DNA from: Acanthococcus lagerstroemiae
Lineage: Eukaryota > Arthropoda > Insecta > Hemiptera > Eriococcidae
Direction of reading: 5' to 3'
DNA length: 64,000 nucleotides
Assembly (NCBI GenBank): GCA_031841125.1
Contig: CM063110.1
Location: forward strand, 32,503,214-32,567,213
Made by a program: the position numbers and the translations under genes. The notes beneath the pieces are model-generated. The model saw nothing but the letters and a program-made list of their open reading frames with translations, had not been told where the DNA came from and did not search any database. Of this stretch, positions 44,104-56,346 are shown one piece after another (positions within the stretch are counted from its first letter, which is position 1; each line of letters opens with the position of its first letter).

Positions 44104-44199
44104 ACGGGATGAAATACATAGCGCGCCATCTACTTTACAAAAAATGGTGGCCAAAAGAGGAAGTACACAAAACGGGATGAAATACACTAGCGCTCCATC
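44104..44199 (+). repeat. Two-unit direct repeat (cgggatgaaatacat)
   Basis: The phrase aaacgggatgaaataca followed by tagcgcgccatc or ctagcgctccatc occurs twice, about 65 bp apart. Two units only; function unknown. Confidence 0.6.
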
Positions 44200-45292
44200 G
44201 CAGTGACGCCACTGAATCCACTACCACAATTTTCGTGAAATTTAAAATTGAGGTACTAATATGAACCCGAGTATAAATATAAACCATCTTAAAAATTCAA
44301 CACAATCGCCAAAAAAATTCGGTATGTATTTTTAAAATACCATACATATCATTAGAAATTAAGAGTTTTTTCTTGTTTTCATTCGTTCCTAATTTTTCAC
44401 AGTTAATAATTTCCAAAATAAATGAACTTCAAAACTTAGAAAATTTTAACAATGTGAGTTGATAACGTGGTGAAAAACAAAAATTTTACGCAGCGTTGAA
44501 AGAATTAAATCGGAGCATCACAAACTGGATAGAACAATGTTATTTCAGGGTCTAGTAACTTGTTTCGGGATTAGTTTACCTGGAGCGCTAGCAGTAGTTC
44601 CTGTAGGGGGTGGTCCATATTTGTACCTTGGTTCATGATTGTACCTTACACTCTATACATTAAAACAAGCATTCATTCAGTTATAGTGCACACTCCCTTA
44701 CCCCGTAATATCGTAAGTGCATATACCCCCCCCCCTCGTTGTAGTTCTGAAAGTCTTTGACGAAATATTTTCCTTCCCTTCATTTCGAATTTGGGACCAA
44801 AAATGGCGTCAAGGTTATCACCTTGTAGTCTTCAGGCAACTCTCCTATTAGCATAGCAAATAAGTTCTGAATAAATGAGTAAGAAAGGAATTCAGAAACG
44901 AAATGACTGTCTCACAAGGAAAATGAGATTCCAATATTTTGCCGACAGCTAAGTATAAATTCTGATATGTTGGGATAGCTTTACAGAAAAATTCCTCTCT
45001 TTTTTTTTTATTGCCAGCCGAGCAATAGATTTTGTAAATTGAGAGCAATTTTTTAAGCTAGAAAAGAATTATTTTTATTTTCTGACACAGGAGGTTCTTA
45101 GAATTCCCTTTTAGTACCTTCCACCTTGGACCAAAATGATTAGGAATATGCACATAATTTACATTAAACGATTTACGGGGCAAGGGGGGGTGGTTAATAG
45201 AGAACAAAAACTGAAGTACGAGTACATATCATATTTGTATATGGCCACCAACTTACATCAATTTCAATAGTTCTCCAGTTTTCTTCCAAATT
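44200..45292. other. Non-coding stretch
   Basis: No gene, RNA gene or repeat recognised. AT-rich with C and A runs. Confidence 0.5.
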
Positions 45293-45303
45293 AACTCATA
45301 GGA

Positions 45304-45414
45304 CCGTCCCTCTGGTCTCCAATGCGATATTCGAAAGGGTATTTCCGGGGCCAGGAGTGCGATGTCTGGGGAACAACTTTGACCTGCGTGCATCGCCATA
45401 CGCTCCACCAAGTG
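45304..45414 (+). mobile_element. 111-bp R1-type 3' end with perfect target duplication
   Basis: Same family as 6330-6465 and the 3' end of the R1-like pseudogene. It has gcgatattcgaaagggta, tttccggggccagg and gcgtgcatcgccatacgctc, ending ccaccaagtg. The flanks are a perfect 11-bp direct repeat, aactcatagga, at 45293-45303 and 45415-45425. A unit this short was mobilised by target-primed reverse transcription. It is either a severely 5'-truncated R1-like copy or a SINE-like parasite of it. Confidence 0.85.
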
Positions 45415-45425
45415 AACTCATAGGA

Positions 45426-46037
45426 CTGAATCATAGTTATTTATTGAATTATCATTTGTTTCTTTTTTTATTTTAGTTGACTGAATAGTGCCTTTTAGTA
45501 ACACATCCTAAATTTCTATACATAACCTAACATACCAACTGGAATCCAAGATGAGAGTTGAGATACAGTTCTGGTTTTAATTCTGGGATGATGAAGTGCT
45601 TAAAATGGAGTCCACAATTTTAAAAACTATCAATTTATTTGGAGTTCAGTAGGTTATCAGAATTTTTGAAGTAAATAAGAGAAAGCACATCTACATCTCC
45701 AATCTCGATTAGGTATAACGAATTCCTTCGAACTCGTACAAAAACATGACGGAGAATCTTAGCCCGAAGTTTAATTTTCAAACAGAATTGTCCTTATTTT
45801 GAAAATTTGTTCAGATTCAGCATCCCCTGAAATTCATTTCAATTTATTCAGGAAGTTTTCAAGAGACGACTAAGCTCGATGAGATTGGATTAACACGTAC
45901 CAAACCGGGATCAGAGTCGGAGCTTTTTCGGTCTAGATGAGCACTAAGCAAACAGAAATTATGAACATTTAAAAATTCCCCAACTAGGATCATACCTGCA
46001 TGAGTTGTTTTCTAGCGTAAATACATCATGTACGTAA
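45426..46037. other. Non-coding stretch
   Basis: Nothing recognised on either strand. Confidence 0.5.
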
Positions 46038-46045
46038 CACTCCAG

Positions 46046-46410
46046 CAGGGACGTACCGATAGGGGGTAGGTGGGCAACTTACCCCCTCCCCCAATAGAAA
46101 TATTTCACTCATCAGTTGGGAAAATTTACCATTTCAGTCAGGTGTAGTTGGGAAATTTCAGTAGATGGATCAAAAGGTCGAAAGTTGGGGAAATCTAACA
46201 AGTCAAAAGTGTTTTTTTTTGTTTTTTGTTGTTTTTTTTTAACTTTGTGCTTTGAGAATTGGGAATTTTGAGTTGAAAAGTTGGAGAAATCCAGCAATTC
46301 AATAAATTTTTTTGCTTTGATACTTGGGAATTTTAGGTTGAGTCAGTTGGGACTCGGACAATTCGCCCCCACCCCCTCCCCAGGAAAAACTCTTCTTCGG
46401 TACGTCCCTG
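46046..46410. mobile_element. hAT-like MITE, 365 bp, perfect 8-bp target duplication
   Basis: The ends cagggacgtaccga and tcggtacgtccctg are inverted repeats. The flanks are the direct repeat cactccag at 46038-46045 and 46411-46418. Internally the phrase cagttggg/gttgggaaa recurs several times. A diverged relative in the opposite orientation lies at about 50208-50526. No coding capacity. Confidence 0.92.
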
Positions 46411-46418
46411 CACTCCAG

Positions 46419-47021
46419 TCATCTAGGATTATATGTGTTACAGCAAGATGAATACAAACGTCGAAAAATATGACTTTTTTGCTACATAACAATTTTTTGG
46501 CATGCTATTAGCCCAAACAGACCGCTATACAAGCCAGTCACATCGCAAACGAATAACAAACATGCAATCAAAAAGATACCAACAGACAAATATAGACAGA
46601 CAAGCGGAGAAACGAACAGACTGCTCAATCTGATACAGAGACAGACAGACAGAAAAGCGAGCAGTGCTGAGCAGAGTGCAATACAAACAAACTAAGGGAC
46701 AATCAGAGAGTCGGCCACAGAACCTCGTAGTTTTCCAAATACTCGATTTTGCGGAATAACAACATTTTCTAGGGGATGAAAGGAGCCCCGCATGATACTT
46801 TTTTTACATATCCCTGTGAAAAGATGATTGCAATGAACCAGGCTTCCCTTCATCTTTACAGAAGATGAAGAAAACTTGTACGATCATTGAGGAATTGCAA
46901 CTACGAATCAGATCAAGATTACGTAAGTAGGAGACGAGGCTTATTTCGGTTCGAGTTGCACTCTCAGTTGCATTTCTCGACGATTCCCATTTCTCGGGCA
47001 AGAAAATGTTGATTTAGCCAG
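46419..47021. other. Non-coding stretch
   Basis: No gene recognised. Cag/aca-rich words such as agacagacagacag occur near 46620-46655. Confidence 0.45.
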
Positions 47022-47029
47022 CAGGTAAA

Positions 47030-47327
47030 CAGTGGCGGAGCTAGCTTTTTTTTAGGAGGGCCCCGGAGAGATCGATGAAAACAAAGTTTAGCTCTAAAAA
47101 TTCATGTCAAAGTGATGAAATTTTAGACCCGTAAAATTCTAAAATATATTTAATTTTTTCGCCACAGTCTTTGTTTATAATGTACGTATGATATTCGAGT
47201 ACTGAAAAAGTTGGTCAATTTTTTCCCTTTTTAGCCGAATATTTGAATTTTGGGAAATTTTTTGGAAAGCCAAAAATTTGTTTTGAGGGATCCGTGGCCT
47301 TCCTGGGACCCCCTAGCTCCGCCACTG
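47030..47327. mobile_element. hAT-like MITE, 298 bp
   Basis: The left end cagtggcggagctagc and the right end gctagctccgccactg (offset by one base) form a good inverted repeat of hAT type. The flanks caggtaaa and ttggtgaa agree only partly, so the target duplication is eroded or misplaced. The interior differs from the members at 12731 and 32657. Confidence 0.75.
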
Positions 47328-47335
47328 TTGGTGAA

Positions 47336-50207
47336 ATGTTGAGACCCAACGAAGAGAGGGTTTTGTTTTTGGAGTTAGATATCATTTTATCGACCATGTA
47401 ATCTTCAAATTTAAAAAAAAAAAAATAGAGACAAAAGGAAGAAGAAGGTTTTTACACTTTTAATTTCAATAATTGATGTCTCGATTTATCCAGTTCTTTC
47501 TCAATGAAAACGATTTTGCTAACTAAAAACAATTTTGACTTGAATCCCTTGGGTAGGTTCTATATCGCTGCTGTCTACTAGTAGACGTTGCCAAGGTTCG
47601 CCATTCAACCTGTCAGACATTTATTCGACATGCGTCGAGTGAGTCGAACGTATCGAATATTCGATATATTTGAGATGTTGGACGTATTTTATTCGACATA
47701 TGAACTGTTAGAAGCACGGAAACACATCCTTGGTGGACGCACAAACAGAAGAAAAATAATACTCAACCATGTACTACAGATACGCACACAAATGGCTCCG
47801 GTGACTGAGATACATTCCAACTTGAACTGAAAGAAGGTTTCAAAATGGTGGAGTGGAAAATGAAATTTTGAAGGCATGCTCCCGGTGCAGCAGCCAGTAA
47901 TGTCGCGCTGATGAACTTCTGATGATCACAAAGCACGCGGGTTCGAGTCCAAGGGTCACGCCAGAAGATGAATGACAACATCGAAATCGAAAAATATATC
48001 GAAAACTAAACTTACTCGTGTTCTGTCTAAACGTCATGAAGATGATTAATCGGCGGTACCGCGCGGTACCACTAACGAGTTAATTCGAATCCGTACCTAT
48101 GAACGCGTTAGCAACCAAAACTGAAATCGGTCATCGGTGAGGTATTATGGAGTCTCTTTTTCTTCGTCTGTAATTCATTTTTAAAACGATGACGACGCGA
48201 TCGCTCGTCCCCGCACGAAAACGCAATTATAAACTCGTACATAACTCGACGCCTTTTGCTTTTAATTTCGAGTCGACCACACACCGGCGACGATTACGAA
48301 AACGTACGCGGCTCTAATTTTCTTCATAAATTGCAATACGAGATATATCTATACATTATATACACGTTGGATCCACTTAAAATCTCGAAGAAACAGTATA
48401 AAGTTTTCCAGCTGACCGTTATAACCCGTTGTATCCTCTAGAGAAATCTTTCGGTGCCACATTTTTTTTTCTTTCTTTCCTCGCCTTCTTTTTCTAATTT
48501 TTTTTTCTCCTTTTCAAAAAGGCGTATGAGGTAAAAGACGAAAATGAAGACGCTCGTTTTAAGATTAGGAAATGTTGAACACGGTTGCCGATCCGAGCAT
48601 TCCCCGGAGATTTGTGCAACGTATTCTGCGGTTACAGTTCTACCCGCGCGAGCTGCGCTTCCGAGGGTAAGCAGCATTTCTTTTCGCACGAAAGAAGCAG
48701 TTTGTAATACGAGTTTTATTTTACAAATGTACGGCTCCGGTTGAGACTAATGTACCCTCAATAGTCTCTCCAGTTTATCCGTAACCCATGAAATATGTAT
48801 CGACGACGCGGTTTTTAATACGTTGCTATCAAACAAACTGTGCACGACGCGTATCACCCCCATGTAATGGTATACATCGTTGTATACTGAAAGTTTTCCA
48901 CGAGTATATCCATTTCTGGCTTCGAATCCGCACTTGCACACGCTGTCGCGTCTTCGCGAACGCATAATGCAATTTTTGACACCTACACACTGCGACAACT
49001 CCACTGACTGATACGACAAATGATAGCCGCATAAAGCTCGCTTCTTATAACAAGAAATTCCACTCTAACATGCGTAGTGTCTGTCGACTGCATACGCATG
49101 CAACGCGTATGTACAGGGCTAGGGTCTCTTATTATTGTCATTTCAACGAACCCCCTTGTAAGTTCCGAATGCATACAGCACAGTAGCGAGGAACGATTTT
49201 TCCAGTCATTATTCATCGTCAAAATTGATGGAAATAAAGTTGATAAAATTTGACGGAATTTTTCAGTCCTAGCGTGTTCCAGTTACCACAATATTGATAC
49301 ACAGCATGCACAAGCTACAGTGCTACACACAGCTATAACCTCAACAGTGGCGGCTGAGAGAAGAGAATGTGATGTAGAGCATCCACAATGTATCTACACC
49401 CAGTTTGCCTACTGCAAGATCTAATCTGAAAGAAGAAAACTGGCTAGCAGAGTGCACACACTGTTGGCACTCTGACGCTCACATACATATGCAGGAAAAC
49501 AATAACATATACGTATTTTGATCGAAGTTGACCTGGTTTTCTAAACTGTAAGACTACGGCAGTGAGAAGGAAAGAATTCAGCAAATCACGCCATCATTAC
49601 CCCTCTACTGCGCGTCTGATTTGCTTTTTAAGACTTGGGTTCACCAGTGTTACCAGGTCATTCTCAATTCAAAGCTTCACGCAAAGTTTTGAAACCAGGT
49701 TATGCGATTAGCCACGATTACTTACAGTTTTGATGAACATAGGCTCCTACTTGGAAATGATACTAATGCGACCAAAAATCATGCAGGGAAAACGTCTAAA
49801 CTTGGCTGTCGGTCCATAGGTTCATCGGCTCGAGAAAAAATTACGTCTGATTCACCTACAGACAGACGATACCCGATCGTAGGTTCATAGGTTTATAATT
49901 CAAATTATCTATCAGCTACAAGATAATTGACACCAAATTCGAACTCAGCGTGAAAAATTGAGTCACAAATAGTCTTTAATTCAACATTTCGAATTTTTTA
50001 AAAATTTGATAATTCTTCCATACTCATCATGTCTTTTTCGGGGCAAAAAATTGTCGAAGAGCTTCAGCGTCGGTGTTGGTGCTATATTCTCAATTTTTCT
50101 AGACGAATTCGAATCCGTTGTCCAAATTGAGCTAGAGTCATTTTCGGACCCATTTTGACCACATTGTCGACTGTATCTCGACAACGGAGCGTCACCGCCA
50201 AGTGGCG
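47336..50207. other. Non-coding stretch
   Basis: About 2.9 kb without a recognised gene. A B-box-like gggttcgagtcc lies at about 47939-47950 with no convincing A box or cloverleaf before it, so it may be a decayed tRNA-derived sequence. The cluster of minus-strand frames over 48829-49222 shows no domain. Confidence 0.5.
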
Positions 50208-50526
50208 CGAAAAATTGAGTCAACTGACTCAACTCAAAATTCCCTAGTATCAAAGAAAATAAAAAAAAACTTCTGATCTTTTGGATTTTTCTAACTCACT
50301 CAACTCCATATTCCCAAGTATAAAAGCAAAAAGCAAAATTAGAAAAACATTTTGACTTGTTGGGTTTCCCAACTTCTCAACTCCATTAAAAACCTTTTAA
50401 ACTACAAATACTTGTTGGATTTTCCCAACTAACCTGAATGAAATGGTAAATTTTCCCAACTACAGAGTAAAAAATTCCTACGGGGGAGGTGTAAGTTGCC
50501 CCCTGCCACCTATCGGCACCTCGCTC
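50208..50526. mobile_element. Diverged relative of the 46046 hAT-like MITE, opposite orientation
   Basis: The sequence matches the reverse complement of 46046-46410. Shared runs include caactgactcaac, aaaattccc, ttttgacttgttgg, aatggtaaattttcccaact and cctatcgg. Its right terminus has decayed (tatcggcacctcgctc against tatcggtacgtccctg) and the left terminus is unclear, so no target duplication can be read. Confidence 0.7.
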
Positions 50527-50905
50527 GAGTTTGCTTTTTCAAGAAAACATTCACAATTTTCCGATTTTTTAAAATTTTTTTTTTAAAAAACAGCATTGGT
50601 AACCCGTAGGTACAAATTTTACTGACTAATATTGGCTTCAAATTTGAATTTGTAGGATGAAAACTAGAAAAAGTGCGTATATTATGAACGTAATCATTGC
50701 GGTAAATACAGCATTATGATCAATGAAGTGCGAGGATATAATATAATATGATGGAAAAAGTCCTTTCTTTTAAAAATATCGATATTATCGATATTGGCTG
50801 TATAAAATATCGATATTATCAATAATGAAAAATTTGAAACCTTAACATCACTAGCACGAAATCACCCCGCCTGGCAACACTGGGGTTCACGTGCGTTGTA
50901 TCCAA
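50527..50905. other. Non-coding stretch with a TATCGATA cluster
   Basis: Contains three TATCGATA words (see 50777-50815). No gene recognised. Confidence 0.5.
50777..50815. promoter_or_regulatory. Cluster of three TATCGATA palindromes
   Basis: TATCGATA occurs at 50777-50784, 50786-50793 and 50808-50815. This is the DRE sequence bound by DREF in insects, and CGATA clusters are insulator-protein sites in Drosophila. In this AT-rich context a chance repeat is also possible, and there is no nearby gene to regulate. Confidence 0.35.
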
Positions 50906-51001
50906 GCCATCAGACAACAAGCCGCGCTGCGCAGTAAGTTATTCCGCTGCAAACACGCTGCGCAATAACTTACTGCGCAGCGCAGGAAGTTGTCTGATGG
51001 C
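50906..51001. repeat. Compact 96-nt inverted repeat (hairpin)
   Basis: A 38-bp left arm (50906-50943) is the reverse complement of the right arm (50964-51001) apart from a six-base internal mismatch block. The loop is 20 nt. Outer pairing is gccatcagacaac with gttgtctgatggc; inner pairing is gcgctgcgcagtaagttatt with its complement. It is GC-richer than its surroundings. Size and shape suit a small-RNA precursor or a tiny MITE; no target duplication was seen. Confidence 0.8.
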
Positions 51002-53724
51002 TAATATAATGCTCGTGCGCAAAAGCCCAAAGGACGAAATTCGACGCGCAGTAGGATGATAATGTAGACGTTCCAAGCCAGATTCTCTCCCTCACACTGC
51101 TAAAATCAACCGAACGGGCTGGAAATAGATTCGTTATTGTGTTTTCTGAATAGGACTGGTAGAGAGACCATTATCGGCAAGCACAAACATTTTCAAGAAT
51201 GCTCTGTCAGCGTTTTATTTTTCGACTGAAATGATATTCAATAAATGATCGAATGATTTAATTTCGCCCCACTTCGGGTCTTTCGGCAAATCAAGGGCAG
51301 ATCCAAAATCGAATGCCATATTTGCAATCAGCGACCCAAGGAATTTCCATTTCGATATTTTGATTGGTACCTTTCCATTTAAGATTCCAAACTTGGCGGT
51401 ACGTTCGAGCCGACACTGTCACCTCAGTTACCCGCTAATCAAACAGGTGTGTCAATTTCTAATTTCCTCGACGGGTGCAAATTCGAGTCAAGTTGCGTGT
51501 TCTTTCTTCTTTTTTTCTCTCGTAGGTATTGGAAGGAAAAGAAAAAATAGGAAAAAATAGTAGGAACCGTATCTTGTATTGTAATATTATTTTTTGTTTC
51601 TTGATCTTGAATCTCAGTTCCAACAGACAAAGTAAAATAGGAGTTAGAGATAAATACAATATAAATATGCATATTTAGATGGATTTCAGGGTATAAAATT
51701 TTAATAAAAATTTTAGATGCATAAAAACTTTGAAAAAGAAGTTCCTTTCAAACGAATTTTACTGTTCCTCTCTCTCTCATTGTTAGAGAAAATTCATAAG
51801 TTGGGAGTCCTTGACAAACCCTCAGCGAGCCCCCCCCCCTTCTAAAGAATCCTGTCTAAGGGCCTGCGTCATTGTACAGAATTCGGTTGAAAGTTGAGGT
51901 TTCTAGATTGTCTTATGAATAGAACGCTGCATCGAAGTTGATAGAAAATTAGATCTAAAACTTGATGTCAACACAGAACTCAAATTTTGGGTCAAATTCT
52001 AAATCAAATTCGATAACAATGTCGGGTCAAAAAGGTAACAAGTTTAGCGTGGCGACATTTGCTACAAGGGTCACTGATTGGCCAAAACTAGCGGCTCGAA
52101 CAAGATTTCTAACGCATGCTACTAACGAAGAATTTTTTCTTGGAGTTTGCTACCATTGCCGAACCGCGAATATTGCGCCCACTTTTTCCTTTCTTACTTT
52201 CGTTAATCCAATATTTTTCAATTTTTTCGAGAAAATTAGACCACAGAATCAGATGAGATGAGGGGCATTCTAATTACGGATCCCTGAGGCGCACTTCACT
52301 TGAATCTGGCGCTGCTCTCCGGTATTCGTCGTCTAACCATATGCGACCGAAATTACAAGCTGTCGTTGGTACTTCTTTGGGATTCGAAAACCGTGTCGTA
52401 TAAATAAACCAATTAGCCGCGAATCTTCTTCGTGTCCGGAATTCGCGTGCCGAAATTTCCAATAACGTTTGAACGATGTTCAAGAACGCGTGTAGCTGCT
52501 AATTTGAACATTTTCTTAAACTGGCATCGATACTCTAGAATCTAGAAGGATGAGGTAGGACGGGGTACGATTTGTATCCCGTCTTTTGCTGCACAGTATA
52601 TATATATCACATTCCTGAACGTGTTTCTTCTCTGCTCGTTTTCGTTCCCATTTGCCGAGAGAAGACCATCTCGACAAGCTTGAAAAATTGACAAGCTTAA
52701 CGTTATCGAATTGTGAAAAGCTCAGCTAAAACGAATATTCGTCGACTGATATACCTTTGCTCGGCGCGCAGCTATAACAAATTATTTCCAATAAGTTTCT
52801 TTTTAAACATTTCGAATGTAGTTCGTGACTTGTTTAAAGTTTGATTCATTATTCCTTCTCTTCGCTCTTTCCAGCTGTTTCGCTGTACAGCTCGTCTTAC
52901 TTCCTTTTCTCGTTCGCGTCGTTAATTTATCTAACTCTGCAAAAACTAACACTTTCTCATTTCTCCTTTCTTCCTTTTTTCAGTCTCGTTTTAAATTAAA
53001 ACCATTCTCGTTTGGAATTTTTTTTCCCTTTTCCTTATTTTGAAAAAGGGTCTCATCGCGTCTTCACGAAGAGCGAATATTTTCGCTTTCTTTTCAGTTT
53101 TGTTTCCCGGACTGTGAATTTAATTTTCTTCGATATCGAACGTCAACGTGACCTGCAGTGACGAATTTGACAATTTTTCTTTCCGAGGACGGATTCCGAA
53201 TGTATAATAAGAACTGTATACGAAAATTCGTAGTTTTTCAAAAGGAAACTCTCAAATGAATACTTGGCCAAGTATACGAGTAGAACAAAGGCTATACACC
53301 GACCTGATCGGTATCTGCGAGTATCCGCTTGTACCTGGGGATAGTTGCGGGGTTTTGTGAACCGCAACCCTTTCAATTTCTTCTACATTCCATTTTCCAT
53401 TATTTATGTAAATAAAGAGAAACCAAACGAATCGAGAAACCAGGTCGATGAAAATTTTGGTTTTATTTCGTAATATCTGGGAGATAAAGGAAAATAGTTT
53501 GACGCTGTTCCATTAAAGTGGCAAGAATTTCATTCTTGAGGGTTGGAATAAAGTTTATTTGCAGATTCGATTTGATCTACGGAGATTGGTCAACACCTGA
53601 AACTATGAGAACGAATCATCTGACATCGTATCTTCTTGGAAGACTATCACTTCTGATTCCTCGAGAGTTGCAGTATCGTGTTGGTTGAATGAGTTTTACA
53701 GTCGTAGTTTGGAAACATAAATCC
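51002..53724. other. Non-coding stretch
   Basis: About 2.7 kb without a recognised gene. Open frames of up to 99 residues (51962-52261) have no domain. A weak TCGA-rich repeat echo lies at about 51935-52020. Confidence 0.5.
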
Positions 53725-55774
53725 TTACAGGGTAGAAAAAGCGATTAAAGAGGTTTCAACCAAATTTTGTAAAATTAGCACGGTGACGCGAACCGACAAG
53801 TTATCCGGGCAGACAAAAATCCTGATCGACAAGAGGGATAAGCTTGAAGGGAAGGAGAGGAAGTCACCAAGAGAGAAAATCGAGATACTGATGCGGAGGA
53901 AACAAGTTGGGAAGGAAATTAGGAAGGATGTAAGAGAGTACGATGCAAGGAAAATTGAGGAATTGCTGTCAAACAATGGATCAGTAAAAGGAGTTAAAAA
54001 AGAATGATACCCGGACAGAAAACTCATCGCGCTAGTATGAACAATCAAAACGGGAGCAAGGTACTGTACGAACGAAAAAGTATTGTAGGTGTCGTGACAC
54101 GATATTATGAAGAGTTGCACAGGCACGAGGAACCGGATGAGGAAATGACCAATATCGAGCTGCGCACAGAATAGGATGAATTCCCCCGATTTTATGATAA
54201 CAGAGATGGAGAAAGCTATAAAAACGCTAAAAACCGGAAAAGCTACGGGACCTGACGGAATAGACATTAGACAATACCACGCTGAGACGCTGAGAGTATT
54301 CGCAGCTCTAAGCTCGCCAACCAAATAGTGGAAACGGAACCCACCCCGAATCAATGGAATTAGGCTGAGATAATACTAAAACGTGAAAAAGGTAGTAAAA
54401 GCAAAATCAAAAATTATAGTCCTATTAGTCTCACTTCCAGCATAGGGGAACTATTTATGAAAATGATGAAGGATAAGCTCTGCCCGCATCTGGATTTCCA
54501 ACAGGCCAGGGAACAAGCGGGGTTTAGAAGAAATCACTCCACAGTTGATCAGATTTTTATAAGTTACCAAATTATCGAAAAAGCCTTAGAGTACAACTTC
54601 AAAGTATGCTTACTTTCAATAGACTTCGAGAAAGCGTTCGATTCGGTCAGTCACACGTGCTTATGGAAAATACTCCAGGAACAGGGGGTGGGCCAAAAGG
54701 TAATTAATATTCTAAAAAATATGTACGAAGATGCTATAGCTTACGTCAAGACTGATGTGAAAGGGGAAAACTTCAAAATAAGCCGAGGAGTCAGGCAAGG
54801 GGACCCCTTATCACCAAACTTATATTCAACTGTGTATTAGAGAGCGCTACGAGAAAATTAGATTGGGAGAAGGGCTTAAAAATCGATGGCGAATACTTAA
54901 ACAACCTAAGATTCGCGGATGACGTGGTACTGATCTTCGAAGACCTGAAATATTTGACAGAATGTACCAAAGAATTCATTCAGGTGTGTAGACAAGCCGG
55001 GTTAAAAATAAACATGAGCAAAACGAAAATCTTATCGAATACGAGAACAACCGGCGTTAATCGCAGGAGAGGAAACCGAATGGGCGAGAGAAATAATCTA
55101 CCTAGGGCAGACAGTTTCATTTAACAAAGGGAGAGAAAGAGAATTGTCATACAGAATAAGAAGTGGCTGGAACAACTACTGAAAATTGAAGGATATCTTC
55201 AAAAGGAGACTGCATATCCGGACCAAAATTGAAGTATGGTGAAGCTGCATTCTACCCTCCTTGACCTACGGAGCCCAGACGTGGGCCCTTACAAAATCAA
55301 ATGTAGAAAGACTAAGGGTGTCCCAAGGAGCGATGGAAAAAAGTATGCTCAATATCAAACTTGCAGACAAAATTCAAAATACAAAAATTAGGGCATCAAA
55401 AAAAATCCAGGTCATTGTATATTTTGTAAAGAAAAGCAAGTGGAAATACGCGAGTCACATTTGGCGACGGGGGGATGAAAGATGGGAAAAAAGGGTGGAG
55501 GGATGGATTTCGTATGATAGGAAAAGGAGAAGCAGGAGACCCCTCACCCGGTGGAAGGATGAAATAGCCAAAACGTTGGGCCATAAGTGGAGAAGGTGTA
55601 CTGCTGACAGGTAAATATGAAGGGGATAGGGGGAGGCATTTGGCCTAAAATGGGCGGTGTGCGAAGCAGGGAAAGAGATGGAGGGAAGTGGCCCCAGTTA
55701 GCGGGGACGCACCAAACTTCTTTTTGTAAAGAGAACTGAATGCACACCATATATGCTGAAATAATAATAATAAT
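53725..55774 (+). pseudogene. RTE-like non-LTR retrotransposon ORF2, frameshifted
   Basis: The 5' part (53731-54007) is the endonuclease-reverse transcriptase linker, with KLSGQTKILIDKR and REKIEIL phrases. The reverse transcriptase begins near 54200 with EKAIKTLKTGKATGPDG. An open stretch at 54457-54840 holds GFRRNHSTVDQI, the catalytic IDFEKAFDSV and GVRQGDPLSP. The second catalytic motif, LRFADDVVL, is near 54905-54930 in another frame. The C-terminus (55261-55614) has LTYGAQTWAL, then SKWKYASHIWRR, RRPLTRWKDEI and TADR. At least two frameshifts and several stops break it. The 3' end is an (AAT)n tail at 55759-55774. The first part of the endonuclease is absent, so the copy is 5'-truncated. 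No target duplication was found. Confidence 0.85.
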
Positions 55775-56115
55775 ACTGACTTCCCTAATATATACAAAAC
55801 ATTTTGCTCACTGGAAATATTTCAGCATCAATCAGACAGGAAAGGAAAAGAAAATTTCATGTTCTAACTTGCGAAATTTGGTCAACGGACAAATATTTCC
55901 AAGATACCAGACGTATTAAAAAAAAAAAAAGGAGAGAGAAAGTAATGACGGTATTCGTTTTTAAAAGTTGTTTTTTTCTTCTGCTAAGTATACGACACAT
56001 GGGATTTTTTACTCGGGAAATCTTCATCTACCGTCAGGAACTTTCCAACAATCAGGGCTAATAATGTTGAGAATACCACATAATTGCGAGTCCCCTTTCA
56101 TTTAATGATATGATT
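55775..56115. other. Non-coding stretch
   Basis: Nothing recognised; an A run lies at about 55920-55930. Confidence 0.5.
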
Positions 56116-56131
56116 GACTCGAACTTTAATA

Positions 56132-56346
56132 GAGGTCTGGTTGGCCGAGTGGATAGCGCGTTGGTCTCGGAATCCGGAGTTCCCGGGTTCGATCCCACGT
56201 AGCAACTCGCCAGATGTTCGACCTAGGCCGGTTTTTCGGCCAGAAGTGAAGCGGGCTAAGATAGCCCTAGCAGCCTCCCCGACGTCTCTGAGGTAATGCT
56301 CGAAAGGGCGGACTCCAGAGCTCGGGTTGAGAGTGAATTAGAAAAG
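56132..56346 (+). mobile_element. tRNA-derived SINE, copy 1, perfect 16-bp target duplication
   Basis: The head has an A box (tggccgagtgg) and a B box (ggttcgatccc), marks of an RNA polymerase III promoter from a tRNA. The body contains gacctaggccggtttttcgg and the tail ends gaattagaaaag. The flanks are identical 16-bp repeats, gactcgaactttaata, at 56116-56131 and 56347-56362. Two other copies lie at 60181 and 61036. The perfect duplication suggests a recent insertion. Confidence 0.93.

Noticed and set aside
44104..44199. CRISPR-like direct repeat
   Set aside because: Only two units in a eukaryotic context; no array.
47885..47960. Possible tRNA gene around a ggttcgagtcc word
   Set aside because: The B box is good, but no A box at the right distance and no cloverleaf pairing could be drawn.
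53725..54354. 209-residue minus-strand open frame
   Set aside because: It is antisense to the RTE linker and reverse transcriptase region, which has clear motifs on the plus strand.
56132..56200. Functional tRNA gene reading of the SINE head
   Set aside because: The acceptor arm does not pair and the unit has a long body, an A-rich tail and target duplications, so it is a SINE.
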